Source: Flammeovirgaceae bacterium
Lineage (GTDB): Bacteria > Bacteroidota > Bacteroidia > Cytophagales > Cyclobacteriaceae
Assembly (NCBI GenBank): GCA_023251155.1
Contig: JAHEZH010000037.1
Span: forward strand, 1-43,567
Direction: 5' to 3'
Length of the DNA stretch: 43,567 bases
How positions within the stretch are numbered: the stretch's first letter is position 1; each line of letters begins with the position of its first letter. The notes under the pieces are model-generated. The model had not been told where the DNA came from. It did no database searches and saw only the letters and a list, made by a program, of their open reading frames with translations. Position numbers and translations under genes: made by a program. Shown here piece after piece: positions 8,028 to 16,482 of the stretch.

Positions 8028-8531
8028 ATGAAAAAACAATTTTTATTTTTTGTACTTGCTTTCATCACTGCCGTTGCTTTTGCACAGGAGAAACCCTTGA
8101 GCCCGCCAGCTACTTCAGAAGGCACCATTGATGGCGCCAAAATCACCATCAACTACTCTGCTCCTTCTGCGCGTGGCAGAAAGATGGTAGGTGGTATCGA
8201 TCCTTATGGAAAAGTATGGAGAACAGGTGCTAACAAAGCTACCGTGTTTGAAGTAAGTAAGAACGTGAAGATTGAAGGTAAAGCATTACCCGCAGGCAAA
8301 TATGCACTGTTCACTATCCCTGGAGAAAAAGAATGGGTCATCATCTTCAGCAAGAAGTGGGATCAGGGCGGCGCTTTTGATTACACCGATAAAGATGATG
8401 CACTTCGTGTAACGGTAAAATCAGAAAAGGCTCCTGCTTTTGTTGAAACCTTCAAAATCGCTGTAAACAAAGATAACGTATCCCTGACATGGGAAAACTT
8501 CTTAGTGGCATTTAAAGTAACTAAGGGGTAA
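8028..8531 (+). CDS. secreted DUF2911-family protein
   Basis: 167 residues from the ATG at 8028. That start gives a classical signal peptide, MKKQFLFFVLAFITAVAFA, cut before QEKP; a longer frame from 7962 would place the hairpin inside the gene and is rejected. The mature protein carries the features of DUF2911: ITINYSAPSARGRKMVGG, PYGKVWRTGANKATVFE, the LPAGKYALFTIP block and WVIIFSKKWDQGGAFDY, then a beta-rich end. The family is common in Bacteroidetes, periplasmic or secreted, and has no established function. The gene stands alone between a leader hairpin and a strong terminator. Confidence 0.85.
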   Translation: MKKQFLFFVLAFITAVAFAQEKPLSPPATSEGTIDGAKITINYSAPSARGRKMVGGIDPYGKVWRTGANKATVFEVSKNVKIEGKALPAGKYALFTIPGEKEWVIIFSKKWDQGGAFDYTDKDDALRVTVKSEKAPAFVETFKIAVNKDNVSLTWENFLVAFKVTKG

Positions 8532-8552
8532 TAAAACCATAATGGAATTTAC

Positions 8553-8580
8553 AGTCTCGCCCGGTGGGCGAGACTTTTTT
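8553..8580 (+). terminator. rho-independent terminator of the DUF2911 gene
   Basis: A 9-bp GC-rich stem (GTCTCGCCC with GGGCGAGAC), 3-base loop and six T start 22 bases after the stop. Confidence 0.9.
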
Positions 8581-8632
8581 ATTTTAAGAGAATAACTCAA
8601 TTTAGGAACTCAGTCATCGTTTATAAAACCAC

Positions 8633-9058
8633 ATGCAACTACTGGGGCGCTCCGATCGTGTTGACTTACCCAAACTGGGCTTGTATGATCTTCATGCCAA
8701 AGTGGATACGGGTGCATATACCTGTTGCCTGCACTGCTCCAAAGCAGAAGTAGTGAATGGCCAGCTTGAATTTATTCTGCTGGATGAAGAACATCCGGAG
8801 TTCACAGGCATGAAATTCGTATTCCGGAAATTCAAGCAACGCGAAATCAGAAATTCATTCGGAGAATCGGAGCTTCGTTACATTATAAAAACCACTATTA
8901 AAATCTTCGATCGGAGAATCCGTGCTGAATTTTCCCTGAGTAATCGTGGAAGTTTGAAATTTCCCGTATTACTTGGCCGCAAAATTTTACGTAACCGTTT
9001 TTTAATTGACGTAACCAAAAAAGATCTATATTTCCAGAGCAAACAAACCGGCACATGA
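8633..9058 (+). CDS. RimB-like retropepsin-fold protease (PF05618, 'ATP-dependent zinc protease')
   Basis: 141 residues. The start [12 protein letters not shown] and the motif KVDTGAYT (Asp25 in DTGA) are the signature of the family named ATP-dependent zinc protease, which has a retropepsin-like aspartic fold; the name is misleading since DTGA is the only catalytic-looking motif. [17 protein letters not shown] near the end is also typical. In Pseudomonas a member (RimB) works with RimK in controlling glutamate-tail modification of ribosomal protein S6. Here rimK follows 97 bases downstream on the same strand, supporting a shared role. The protein lacks a signal peptide and is expected in the cytoplasm. 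The substrate is unknown. Confidence 0.85.
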   Translation: MQLLGRSDRVDLPKLGLYDLHAKVDTGAYTCCLHCSKAEVVNGQLEFILLDEEHPEFTGMKFVFRKFKQREIRNSFGESELRYIIKTTIKIFDRRIRAEFSLSNRGSLKFPVLLGRKILRNRFLIDVTKKDLYFQSKQTGT

Positions 9059-9155
9059 ACCGCATTTTCTCTTCCTTTTTTGTGCTGGATTTTTCACCGG
9101 AATTATTCTTCCTAGGTTCTATCGTTTAGTTTATTCATTCATCGTTATTGAAACA

Positions 9156-10094
9156 ATGAGTAACACCAAAAAAACAGGCAATCCCATGAACATCGCCATA
9201 CTTTCACGTGATGCCAAATTATATTCTACCCGCAGATTAAAAGAAGCAGGTGAGCAAAGAGGACATCATGTGGAGATCATCGACCACATGAAGTGTGTGC
9301 TTCTGATCGAAAAGAAAAATCCGATGGTCTGGTACAATGGCAAGCGCCTCGACTATTTCGATGCCGTTATTCCACGTATCGGTGCATCCGTTACTTTTTA
9401 TGGTGCGGCCGTGGTGCGTCAGTTTGAGATGATGAAAGTATTCACCGCTATTGAATCACAGGCGTTGATCCGTTCGCGTGATAAGCTCAGAAGCTTGCAG
9501 ATACTCTCGCGGGCAGGTATCGATCTGCCCAAAACCATTTTTATGGACTATTCCAAAGATACCGAAGGAGTAATCGAGGCAGTCGGTGGTGCACCTGTGG
9601 TCATTAAATTATTGGAAGGCACACAGGGTATCGGGGTGGTATTGGCCGAAAATAAAAAAGCAGCACAGTCGGTCATTGAAGCTTTTCACGGTGTGCATGC
9701 CCGAATCATTGTACAGGAGTTCATCAAAGAAGCCAAGGGGGCCGACATACGTGCCTTCGTCGTAAACGGGGAAGTAGTCGGTGCCATGAAACGTCAGGCC
9801 CGTGATGGTGAGTTTCGTTCCAACCTGCACCGGGGCGGCTATGCAGAAGTAGTGAAACTCGACCGACATCAAAAACACGCGGCCGTAATGGCCGCAAAAA
9901 AAATGGGACTTGGGGTAGCGGGTGTGGATATGCTTTTATCCAAGCGTGGGCCATTGATTATTGAAGTAAACTCTTCTCCGGGCTTGGAAGGCATCGAAGG
10001 TGCTACCAAAAAAGACATAGCCGGCCAGATCTATCAATACCTTGAAAAACATGCTGGTAAGAAAAAAATTCAGAAGGATAAGGTCAATGCATAG
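9156..10094 (+). CDS. rimK: RimK, ATP-grasp amino-acid ligase
   Basis: 312 residues from the first ATG; a second ATG at 9186 (MNIAILSRD) matches the usual RimK start better and would give 302 residues. RimK proteins add glutamates to the C-terminus of ribosomal protein S6, and relatives make poly-glutamate or other amino-acid conjugates. Visible parts are the N-terminal domain with [11 protein letters not shown] and [12 protein letters not shown], the ATP-grasp part with [51 protein letters not shown], and the metal-binding end VAGVDML and [14 protein letters not shown]. It follows rimB on the same strand. The acceptor here is not known and need not be S6. Confidence 0.9.
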   Translation: MSNTKKTGNPMNIAILSRDAKLYSTRRLKEAGEQRGHHVEIIDHMKCVLLIEKKNPMVWYNGKRLDYFDAVIPRIGASVTFYGAAVVRQFEMMKVFTAIESQALIRSRDKLRSLQILSRAGIDLPKTIFMDYSKDTEGVIEAVGGAPVVIKLLEGTQGIGVVLAENKKAAQSVIEAFHGVHARIIVQEFIKEAKGADIRAFVVNGEVVGAMKRQARDGEFRSNLHRGGYAEVVKLDRHQKHAAVMAAKKMGLGVAGVDMLLSKRGPLIIEVNSSPGLEGIEGATKKDIAGQIYQYLEKHAGKKKIQKDKVNA

Positions 10095-10175
10095 ATTCGC
10101 TTCGAGAACCAACTACAGCATCAGTCCGTGAAGTGATAAGGATTTCAGTTAAAATTTTTCCATTCTCTCTGTAGC

Positions 10176-10195
10176 AGTATCTGCCCGCAGATACT
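10176..10195. terminator. hairpin downstream of rimK
   Basis: A perfect 8-bp stem (AGTATCTG/CAGATACT) with a CCCG loop lies 82 bases after rimK. No long T run follows, so termination is uncertain. Confidence 0.35.
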
Positions 10196-10315
10196 ATTTC
10201 ACACCTTGCTCCGCGTATAACTTAAACCTGGTGTGACGATCCGTTAATCGTGTTGTCTCCGATAAAATTTCTACACTAAAGCAGGAGGATACCGTTACCC
10301 GGTGAATGCCTTATC

Positions 10316-11563
10316 CTACTGTATCAACTTCGCCTTCGAAGAAAGTATTGCAGTAAAAGATCCCAGCACGGCTACCAGCGCAAATGAATAGCGAAGATTC
10401 AATGCTTCGGCAATAAACCCGATCAATGGAGGGCCAACCAAAAAGCCGAAGAAGCAAATGGTAGATACTGCGGCCAGCGCCATACTTGGCGACATCGTAG
10501 TCGATTTTCCGGCAGCACTATATACTAATGGAACTACCGATGATACACCAAAGCCCACCAGCATAAAGCCAATTACAACCGGTACGATATAAGGCAATGC
10601 TACAGATAGTAACAACCCGGATGTGATCAGAATACCACTCAATTGCAGCATCTTTTTCCTTCCCAGTTGATTGGCCAGCCAGTCACCGGCAAATCGCCCG
10701 CCTGACATTGTGCTCATGAAAGCCACATATCCCAGTGTAGTTAAATGTGCTGGTGCCTCTACTACTTTTTGAAAATACACTCCACTCCAGTCAAACATGG
10801 CACCTTCACAGGCCATTCCACAAAATCCAATCAGGCCCAGGCGAAGCAGCGCACTGTCGGGCTTTGCAAAAACGGGTTGCGATCCACTGCTTATTTTCCC
10901 ACGCAGCGTAAAGCGATACGATATGGCCATCAGCGAAAAGCAAAGCAATGCGATAGCTGTAAAGTGATAGGCCGGCATAATGTTTTTCGATACCAGGAAA
11001 GTACCGATCGCAGCACCGGTAAATCCAGCCAGGCTCCATGCCCCATGAAACGAGGCCATGATCGATTTTTTATACATGTTCTCCACACCAATTGCCTGCG
11101 TGTTCACCGCTATGTTCACCAGGTTGCCAAACAGGCCAAAGAAGAAAAGCACACCGATCAATTGCCACGTCATACTGATAAAGCCGATCGCAACCAATGT
11201 ACTGGAATACATCACTGCACCATTGATCACCATCTTCTTACTGCCAAATTTTGACACCATCCATCCGGATAAGGGCAGGCTGGCCAGTGATCCTACCGGA
11301 AGCGCCAGCAACACACTCCCCAACCCCGCATCGCTGAGCCCCAGCATACTCTTGATGTCTGGTATGCGGCTCGCCCACGAAGCAAAGCATAAGCCTTGTG
11401 TAAAAAAGAAGGCTCCCACCGCAAGGCGGATCTGTTTCTTCAATGGCAACGCTTTTCTGATATCAAGGATCCTCATCTTGGAAGAGGGCATCACCGGCTG
11501 CTCCATCGTGCCTGGCAATGTTCTTTCCGACACCGGCTTCTCCAATTCTTTTCCGCTCTTCAT
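10316..11563 (-). CDS. MFS transporter, YbjJ-like
   Basis: 415 residues with about 12 hydrophobic segments, the usual major facilitator layout. The first helix and loop (FFFTQGLCFASWASRIPDIKSMLGLSDAGLG) are like E. coli YbjJ and its relatives, a group near the fucose permeases; YbjJ itself has no settled substrate. The first 40 residues are a polar cytoplasmic extension, and an internal ATG at 11475 (MRILDIRK) is also possible. The gene lies on the opposite strand between rimK and the aspartoacylase-like gene. It may export or import a product of those enzymes, but the opposite orientation makes this only a suggestion. Confidence 0.82.
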   Translation of the reverse strand: MKSGKELEKPVSERTLPGTMEQPVMPSSKMRILDIRKALPLKKQIRLAVGAFFFTQGLCFASWASRIPDIKSMLGLSDAGLGSVLLALPVGSLASLPLSGWMVSKFGSKKMVINGAVMYSSTLVAIGFISMTWQLIGVLFFFGLFGNLVNIAVNTQAIGVENMYKKSIMASFHGAWSLAGFTGAAIGTFLVSKNIMPAYHFTAIALLCFSLMAISYRFTLRGKISSGSQPVFAKPDSALLRLGLIGFCGMACEGAMFDWSGVYFQKVVEAPAHLTTLGYVAFMSTMSGGRFAGDWLANQLGRKKMLQLSGILITSGLLLSVALPYIVPVVIGFMLVGFGVSSVVPLVYSAAGKSTTMSPSMALAAVSTICFFGFLVGPPLIGFIAEALNLRYSFALVAVLGSFTAILSSKAKLIQ

Positions 11564-11735
11564 AGCTTAAATAAATACGGCACCAAGTTACTAAGTTATC
11601 TGAGTTCTATAGTACCCTGCTCTACCACGCAAATCACTGGTCTTTTCCAAAATTATTATCTTCACCCGCACGAAGTACCTCCACCGTCAAGAGATTCGCA
11701 CTTCGTCAATTGTATTTCATAATTTTTTATCCTGC

Positions 11736-12710
11736 ATGAAAGAGGTGATTATTGCCGAACATTCCATACGTCCTGGCGAGTTCAAGGAAATCAATATTAA
11801 CATAGCACGGCTTCCATCGCGTACGCAGATCAATACACCCATTTATGTTTATCGGGCACCGGAAGACGGGCCCGTACTTGCACTTACGGCAGGCATGCAT
11901 GGTGACGAGATCAATGGGATGGAAATAGTGAGGCGTATACTCGACCTGGGGCACAATAAAGTAAAACGCGGCACGGTGGTATGCATGCCGGTAATCAATG
12001 TGTATGGCTTTCTCAACTATTCGCGCGAAGTGCCGGATGGCAAAGACATCAACCGCTCGTTTCCCGGAAGCAAGAGCGGGTCGCTTGCCTCGCGCGTGGC
12101 CTACCACATGACGCACGATGTGATTCCTTACATTGATTATGGGGTTGACTTCCATACAGGAGGCGCCATGCGCACCAACTATCCGCAAGTGCGCTGTGTC
12201 ATGCAGGAAGAAAAAAACGCTGAGCTCGCTGCCGCCTTCCATGCACCTTTCACCATCGACTCTCCTTTCCGGCCACACTCCCTTCGCCAGACAGCAGCAA
12301 AGAAAGGAAAGAATATTATTGTCTATGAGGGTGGTGAATCGGTACGATTCGATCAGCATGCCATTGAAGAAGGAGTGAATGGCACGCTTCGCCTGATGAA
12401 GTACCTCAACATGATTGATGAGGCTCCTGCACCTTCGGAAGAAAACAGAATCGTATGGAACTCCAGCTGGGTGCGTGCGCGTACGGCTGGTCTCTTCCAA
12501 AACGCGATTAAAAGCGGTGAACTGATTCATAAAAACCAGGTGATCGGAACACTCACTGATCCATTCGGAGAATTTAAGGAAGAAGTAAAATCACCAACGA
12601 CCGGCTATGCTGTGGGACTCAATAACAACCCGGTGGTCAATGCCGGTGATGCACTGCTGCATATCGGCATGGATAACTTTTGCCGGTTGGGGGGAGATGG
12701 GGAAGAGTAA
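11736..12710 (+). CDS. succinylglutamate desuccinylase/aspartoacylase-family metallohydrolase
   Basis: 324 residues of the AstE/AspA family, zinc enzymes that cut N-acyl groups from acidic amino acids or related amides. The zinc site is visible: His55 and Glu58 in GMHGDEING, and His140 in VDFHTGG. The conserved NVYGF and DGKDINRSFPG segment (binding of the substrate carboxylate) and the VYEGGE block, which should hold the catalytic Glu, are also present. The C-terminal third (residues about 230-320) is a beta-rich domain. This subfamily is often found near RimK-like ligases and RimB-like proteases, as here. It could remove or recycle the amino acid that RimK adds; that is an inference. There is no signal peptide. 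Confidence 0.87.
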   Translation: MKEVIIAEHSIRPGEFKEININIARLPSRTQINTPIYVYRAPEDGPVLALTAGMHGDEINGMEIVRRILDLGHNKVKRGTVVCMPVINVYGFLNYSREVPDGKDINRSFPGSKSGSLASRVAYHMTHDVIPYIDYGVDFHTGGAMRTNYPQVRCVMQEEKNAELAAAFHAPFTIDSPFRPHSLRQTAAKKGKNIIVYEGGESVRFDQHAIEEGVNGTLRLMKYLNMIDEAPAPSEENRIVWNSSWVRARTAGLFQNAIKSGELIHKNQVIGTLTDPFGEFKEEVKSPTTGYAVGLNNNPVVNAGDALLHIGMDNFCRLGGDGEE

Positions 12711-12786
12711 GTTTTCATTTAACCGGAATATTAAGCCATCATTAACTAACTTGCGGCCACGCTTTATCATTTAAAGTTTGAAAGGT

Positions 12787-13815
12787 ATGAGTACTACACA
12801 GCAAGCAAAGCCCCACGATAAACCACGCATCGGCATCACCATTGGCGATCTTAATGGCATTGGTCCCGAAGTGATAATCAAAGCATTAGCCGATACCCGC
12901 CTGCTTAATATGGTTACACCCGTAGTTTATGGCTCCACACGTGTACTCTCTTACTACCGCAAGCTCATGAACCTGGAAGAGTTTAACTACAGCCAGGTGA
13001 AAACCAAAGGGCAGTTCTTTCCCAAATCAGTCAATGTGGTCAATTGCTGGGAGGATGTGATTGAGATTAATCCCGGTCAGGCTTCACGCCAATCTGCCCA
13101 TGCTGCGCTCGTCAGCCTGCAAAAAGTGGTTGAAGAAACCAAAGAAGGATTGATCGATGGATTTGTTACTGCACCGATCGATAAGAATACCATTCATAGC
13201 GATCAGTTTCCTTTTCGCGGTCATACCGAATACCTCACCAAAGAATTCAACGCTACGGAAAGCCTGATGCTGATGGTCAGCGATGATTTGCGCGTGGGGC
13301 TGGTGACAGAGCACGTTCCGGTTAAGGAGATCAGCCAGTACATTACGAAAGAACGGGTGGAGCTGAAAATCCGGTTGCTGGAGCTTTCATTGAAGAAAGA
13401 TTTTGGAATCACAAAACCAAAAATTGCGGTGCTGGGCCTTAACCCCCACTCTGGCGATGAAGGGTTGATTGGTGATGAAGAGATCAACGTGATCAAGCCG
13501 GTGATTCAGGATCTGAAGACAAAAGGCAAACTGATATTCGGACCATTTCCGGCCGATGGATTCTTTGCTGCCTCCATGTATACCAAGTACGATGCCGTAT
13601 TGGCCATGTACCATGATCAGGGGCTGGTACCGTTTAAAAACATTGCTTTTGATACCGGGGTGAACTACACCGCCGGGTTGCCGATAGTGCGTACCTCGCC
13701 CGATCATGGAACGGCTTACGCCATTGCTGGTAAAAACCTGGCCGATGAGAGTTCACTTCGCCAGGCGATCTATACTGCAGCAGCCATCATCAAAGCCAGA
13801 GCCGGTAATCTATAG
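12787..13815 (+). CDS. pdxA: PdxA, 4-hydroxythreonine-4-phosphate dehydrogenase
   Basis: 342 residues from the ATG at 12787; a TTG nine bases upstream is less likely. PdxA oxidises 4-phosphohydroxy-L-threonine with NAD in the DXP-dependent route to pyridoxal phosphate. The signature GITIGDLNGIGPEV at the start, FVTAPIDKN, FRGHTEYL (metal-binding His), VPVKEI, LGLNPHSGDEG (second His), FPADGFF and MYHDQGLVPFK (third His), and the end TSPDHGTAYAIAG are all present. It leads a long same-strand block with ribosome and fatty-acid genes, but 130 bases with a tandem repeat separate it from the next gene, so cotranscription is unproven. Confidence 0.96.
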   Translation: MSTTQQAKPHDKPRIGITIGDLNGIGPEVIIKALADTRLLNMVTPVVYGSTRVLSYYRKLMNLEEFNYSQVKTKGQFFPKSVNVVNCWEDVIEINPGQASRQSAHAALVSLQKVVEETKEGLIDGFVTAPIDKNTIHSDQFPFRGHTEYLTKEFNATESLMLMVSDDLRVGLVTEHVPVKEISQYITKERVELKIRLLELSLKKDFGITKPKIAVLGLNPHSGDEGLIGDEEINVIKPVIQDLKTKGKLIFGPFPADGFFAASMYTKYDAVLAMYHDQGLVPFKNIAFDTGVNYTAGLPIVRTSPDHGTAYAIAGKNLADESSLRQAIYTAAAIIKARAGNL

Positions 13816-13857
13816 ACCAAATATTACCGTTCATAAGCTAATTCCGGCATTTCAACC

Positions 13858-13920
13858 GGAGAACGGCCTGTTTTAAACAATTATCAACGGAAGAACGGCT
13901 TATTTTAAACAATTATCAGT
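13858..13920 (+). repeat. two tandem copies of a 31-32 bp repeat
   Basis: Copy 1 (13858-13888) and copy 2 (13889-13920) share GAACGGC, TTTTAAACAATTATCA and most other positions. The repeat sits between pdxA and the TerB-like gene. Confidence 0.8.
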
Positions 13921-13947
13921 AGTTTTAATTGAATCCATAAACGAAGA

Positions 13948-14340
13948 ATGGACATCGTTACCAAAAAACAACTCAACATTCTAATCCAGTTGGCAGAAGC
14001 CGACAAGCACTTTGCTAAAGCAGAGCGCGAAATGATATTCAAAATCGCGAAAGAACGAAATTATTCTGATGAGGATGTGAACCAGCTCATTCGCAACCCT
14101 GAGCCGATCGAAACACTGGGAGCCCTGTCTTCTGATCAGAAACTGGACTACCTGCTTGCCTGCATACGCCTGATTTTTGCTGACCATAAGATTTTTGAAA
14201 GTGAGCTCATTTTCTGTAAAGGCATCGCCATCAAACTAGGCTTCAAGAAAACGGTGATTGAATACCTGGTGGAAAATTTTGACAAGGAGACCGAAGAAAC
14301 ACTGAAAAGTAAGGTCTTCCAGGAGTTTCTGCTTACCTAA
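13948..14340 (+). CDS. TerB-like small cytoplasmic protein
   Basis: 130 residues, nearly all predicted helix, resembling the TerB/DjlA-type domain: an early LIQLAEADKHFAKAEREMIFKIAKERN helix pair with acidic residues, a middle KLDYLLACIRLIFADHKIFESE segment, and a final helix pair. In TerB-fold proteins these acidic stretches can bind metal ions and the domain is used as a scaffold near membranes. Members named for tellurite resistance are widespread in organisms without that trait, so the name should not be read as a function. The next gene starts 116 bases downstream with its own candidate promoter. Confidence 0.6.
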   Translation: MDIVTKKQLNILIQLAEADKHFAKAEREMIFKIAKERNYSDEDVNQLIRNPEPIETLGALSSDQKLDYLLACIRLIFADHKIFESELIFCKGIAIKLGFKKTVIEYLVENFDKETEETLKSKVFQEFLLT

Positions 14341-14429
14341 AAACCCCTCTAAAAAGGGCTAAAAACCCAATTATTGTCACTCTAATGCAATATTCCCGAA
14401 AATGGGTGACAGAATCCGACATTTTGGAG

Positions 14430-14437
14430 TAATTTTG
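14430..14437 (+). promoter_or_regulatory. candidate -7 promoter box for the yceD-rpmF genes
   Basis: TAATTTTG matches TAnnTTTG exactly, 19 bases before the yceD ATG, which would give a short leader. No clear -33 TTG at the usual distance. Confidence 0.45.
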
Positions 14438-14456
14438 CCCGCTCATTTTTAAAGCC

Positions 14457-14999
14457 ATGAGTTTGAACCCCTACAGTGTCAATATCATCGGTCTGAGCAA
14501 CAAAGCGCATCAGTTCGACTACCAGTTTGGCGATGAGTTTTTTGCCCGGTACGGTAAGGATTTGGTAGAAGGTGGAAAATTTGAGGCTCAGGTAATCCTG
14601 AATAAACATGAGACGTTCATTGAAGCTGAATTCAGTATAAAAGGGCAGGCCGCATTAACGTGCGACCGCAGCCTGGATACTTTCGATTACCCATTGGCTA
14701 CCCGACAACTGGTAGTATTTAAATACGGGCAGGAAGAAGCTGAACTAAGTGACGATGTCATCACCATCACTCACGAAACGGTGAGCCTGGATCTGGGACA
14801 GTTCATCTACGAATTTATTGGAATTGAAATTCCAATAAAAAAACTGCACCCCCGCTTCCAGGAAGAAGAAAATGAGGAAAGTGAAGACGAAGATGAATTC
14901 AATGGAAAACTGATCTATAGCTCCTCCACCGATGACGGTAATTCGGATGGGGAAGATGATATCGATCCAAGATGGGAACAATTAAAAAAGCTAAAATAA
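14457..14999 (+). CDS. yceD: YceD/DUF177 family protein
   Basis: 180 residues. DUF177 proteins are encoded just before rpmF in most bacteria and are linked to 23S rRNA processing or accumulation (shown for YceD in E. coli and its plant relatives). Visible are the N-terminal beta-rich part, the segment QAALTCDRSLDTFDYPL with the single conserved Cys of the usual C-x-R core, the FIYEFIGIEIPIKKLHP helix, and the end DPRWEQLKKL, which is a hallmark of the family. A strongly acidic stretch (EEENEESEDEDE) lies before the end. It is 12 bases upstream of rpmF, so the two are almost certainly cotranscribed. Confidence 0.9.
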   Translation: MSLNPYSVNIIGLSNKAHQFDYQFGDEFFARYGKDLVEGGKFEAQVILNKHETFIEAEFSIKGQAALTCDRSLDTFDYPLATRQLVVFKYGQEEAELSDDVITITHETVSLDLGQFIYEFIGIEIPIKKLHPRFQEEENEESEDEDEFNGKLIYSSSTDDGNSDGEDDIDPRWEQLKKLK

Positions 15000-15011
15000 A
15001 CTAGTCAGGTT

Positions 15012-15203
15012 ATGCCAAATCCAAAACGAAAAACCTCGAAAACGCGCAGAGATAAAAGAAGAACGCACTATAAAGCGACTGCCAAACAATTTGCTGTAGA
15101 TGCTACTACAGGAGAGCACCACTTGCAGCACCGTGCTTACTGGCACGAAGGCAAGTTGTATTTCAATGGCAACGTGCTAATGGAGAAAGAAGTCCTGGCG
15201 TAA
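15012..15203 (+). CDS. rpmF: ribosomal protein bL32
   Basis: 63 residues starting [19 protein letters not shown], the typical basic L32 N-terminus that inserts into the large subunit near the exit tunnel and peptidyl-transferase region. The second half, [20 protein letters not shown], is recognisably L32, but the protein contains no cysteine, so it is a zinc-free form. Zinc-free L32 would not respond to zinc shortage. The gene follows yceD closely; a hairpin with a T-rich tail ends the pair before fabH. Confidence 0.95.
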   Translation: MPNPKRKTSKTRRDKRRTHYKATAKQFAVDATTGEHHLQHRAYWHEGKLYFNGNVLMEKEVLA

Positions 15204-15302
15204 ATTCTGCCATGCGATTTTCATCGTTTAAGGTAACGTGCTCATTATCAATCATTGCTTGCTCTAAAGGCAAACAAGCTGCATAACGTACGTTTAGAAA
15301 TA

Positions 15303-15336
15303 ACCCGATTGTTCATACAGTCGGGTATTTGTTTTT
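15303..15336 (+). terminator. terminator between rpmF and fabH
   Basis: A 9-bp stem (ACCCGATTG with CAGTCGGGT, one G-U pair) with a 6-base loop is followed by ATTTGTTTTT. It ends 26 bases before the first fabH ATG, so fabH probably has its own promoter or partial read-through. Confidence 0.65.
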
Positions 15337-15385
15337 ATGGAAGGGACTCAGCCACAGTAAAATGGGGCAAACGAATACGAATACT

Positions 15386-16381
15386 ATGAGCAAATTAAGA
15401 GCGGCAATTACAGGTGTAGGTGGTTATGTACCCGACTACATCCTTACTAACAAAGAGCTCGAAACGATGGTGGAAACCACTGATGAGTGGATCACTACGC
15501 GAACAGGAATTAAAGAACGCAGAATTTTAAAAGGCGAAAATCAGGGGGTATCTGTTATGGGTATTGCAGCAGTAAAAGACATGCTGGCAAAAACCAAAAT
15601 CGATCCCAAGGAAATTGACTGCGTCATTTTTGCTACGGTAACGGCAGATATGACTTTTCCGGCTACGGCCAACATTGTAGCCACAGCCGTGGGAGCTACC
15701 AATGCATTCAGCTTTGATATGGGTGCTGCCTGCTCCGGCTTCATCTATGCACTGTCTGCAGGTGCGGGTTACATCCAGTCTGGTATGTACAAAAAGGTAG
15801 TCGTCATTGGTGGAGATAAAATGTCGGCCATTATGGACTACACCGATCGTTCTACCTGTATCATCTTTGGCGATGGTGCCGGATGCGTACTGCTGGAGCC
15901 CACTACCGAAGAATTGGGTGTGATGGATACGTTACTCAAAAGCGATGGCGCTGGCGAAACTTACCTGCACATGAAGGCAGGAGGAAGCCGTATGCCGGCA
16001 TCGAACGCAACCATTGCCAACCGCCAGCACTTTGTGTACCAGGAAGGATCTGCCGTATTCAAATTTGCCGTGACCAATATGGCTGATGTGTCTGCTCAGG
16101 TGGCCGAACGTAATCACCTGACTGCCGATAACATCACCTGGCTGGTTCCGCACCAGGCGAACAAGCGCATCATTGATGCTACTGCCAGCCGTGTGGGGAT
16201 ATCGGAAGACAAAGTGATGATGAACATCGAGCGCTATGGAAATACCACAGGGGGTACTATTCCCCTGCTTCTGTGGGATTATGAAAAACAATTGAAAAAA
16301 GGCGATAACCTGCTATTGGCTGCTTTCGGAGGAGGATTTACCTGGGGAGCAGTTTATGTGAAATGGGCTTATAACAGTTAA
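15386..16381 (+). CDS. fabH: FabH, beta-ketoacyl-ACP synthase III
   Basis: 331 residues from the ATG at 15386, the usual FabH length; an ATG at 15362 and a TTG inside the terminator are less likely. FabH condenses an acyl-CoA with malonyl-ACP to start fatty-acid synthesis. It begins [20 protein letters not shown] and has [17 protein letters not shown], the catalytic Cys116 in DMGAACSGF, the catalytic His in [11 protein letters not shown] and the catalytic Asn in [10 protein letters not shown], with GGGFTWGA near the end. Acetyl-CoA carboxylase genes follow, which supply malonyl groups for it. In branched-chain Bacteroidetes it may prefer isobutyryl- or isovaleryl-CoA primers; the sequence does not settle this. 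Confidence 0.96.
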   Translation: MSKLRAAITGVGGYVPDYILTNKELETMVETTDEWITTRTGIKERRILKGENQGVSVMGIAAVKDMLAKTKIDPKEIDCVIFATVTADMTFPATANIVATAVGATNAFSFDMGAACSGFIYALSAGAGYIQSGMYKKVVVIGGDKMSAIMDYTDRSTCIIFGDGAGCVLLEPTTEELGVMDTLLKSDGAGETYLHMKAGGSRMPASNATIANRQHFVYQEGSAVFKFAVTNMADVSAQVAERNHLTADNITWLVPHQANKRIIDATASRVGISEDKVMMNIERYGNTTGGTIPLLLWDYEKQLKKGDNLLLAAFGGGFTWGAVYVKWAYNS

Positions 16382-16482
16382 AAAAAGCCGAATGGTTAAA
16401 AAAGTTTAATTTCGTGCCCTTTAACCTTCGCTTTCTTTGACGACTTACTATAACAATTAACTAATAACGACTAACTCAAATC

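Noticed and set aside
9055-9129. 24-codon frame overlapping the rimB stop and ending before rimK
   Set aside because: Short, hydrophobic and Phe-rich with no protein-like pattern; no support beyond the ATGA overlap.
12778-12786. TTG start extending pdxA by three codons
   Set aside because: ATG at 12787 fits the family and normal start use; the extension adds no family sequence.
13858-13920. Repeat considered as a CRISPR remnant
   Set aside because: The two copies abut directly with no spacer and no cas gene is present.
15329-15385. TTG start extending fabH by 19 codons
   Set aside because: The TTG lies in the terminator tail, and the ATG at 15386 matches the FabH N-terminus.
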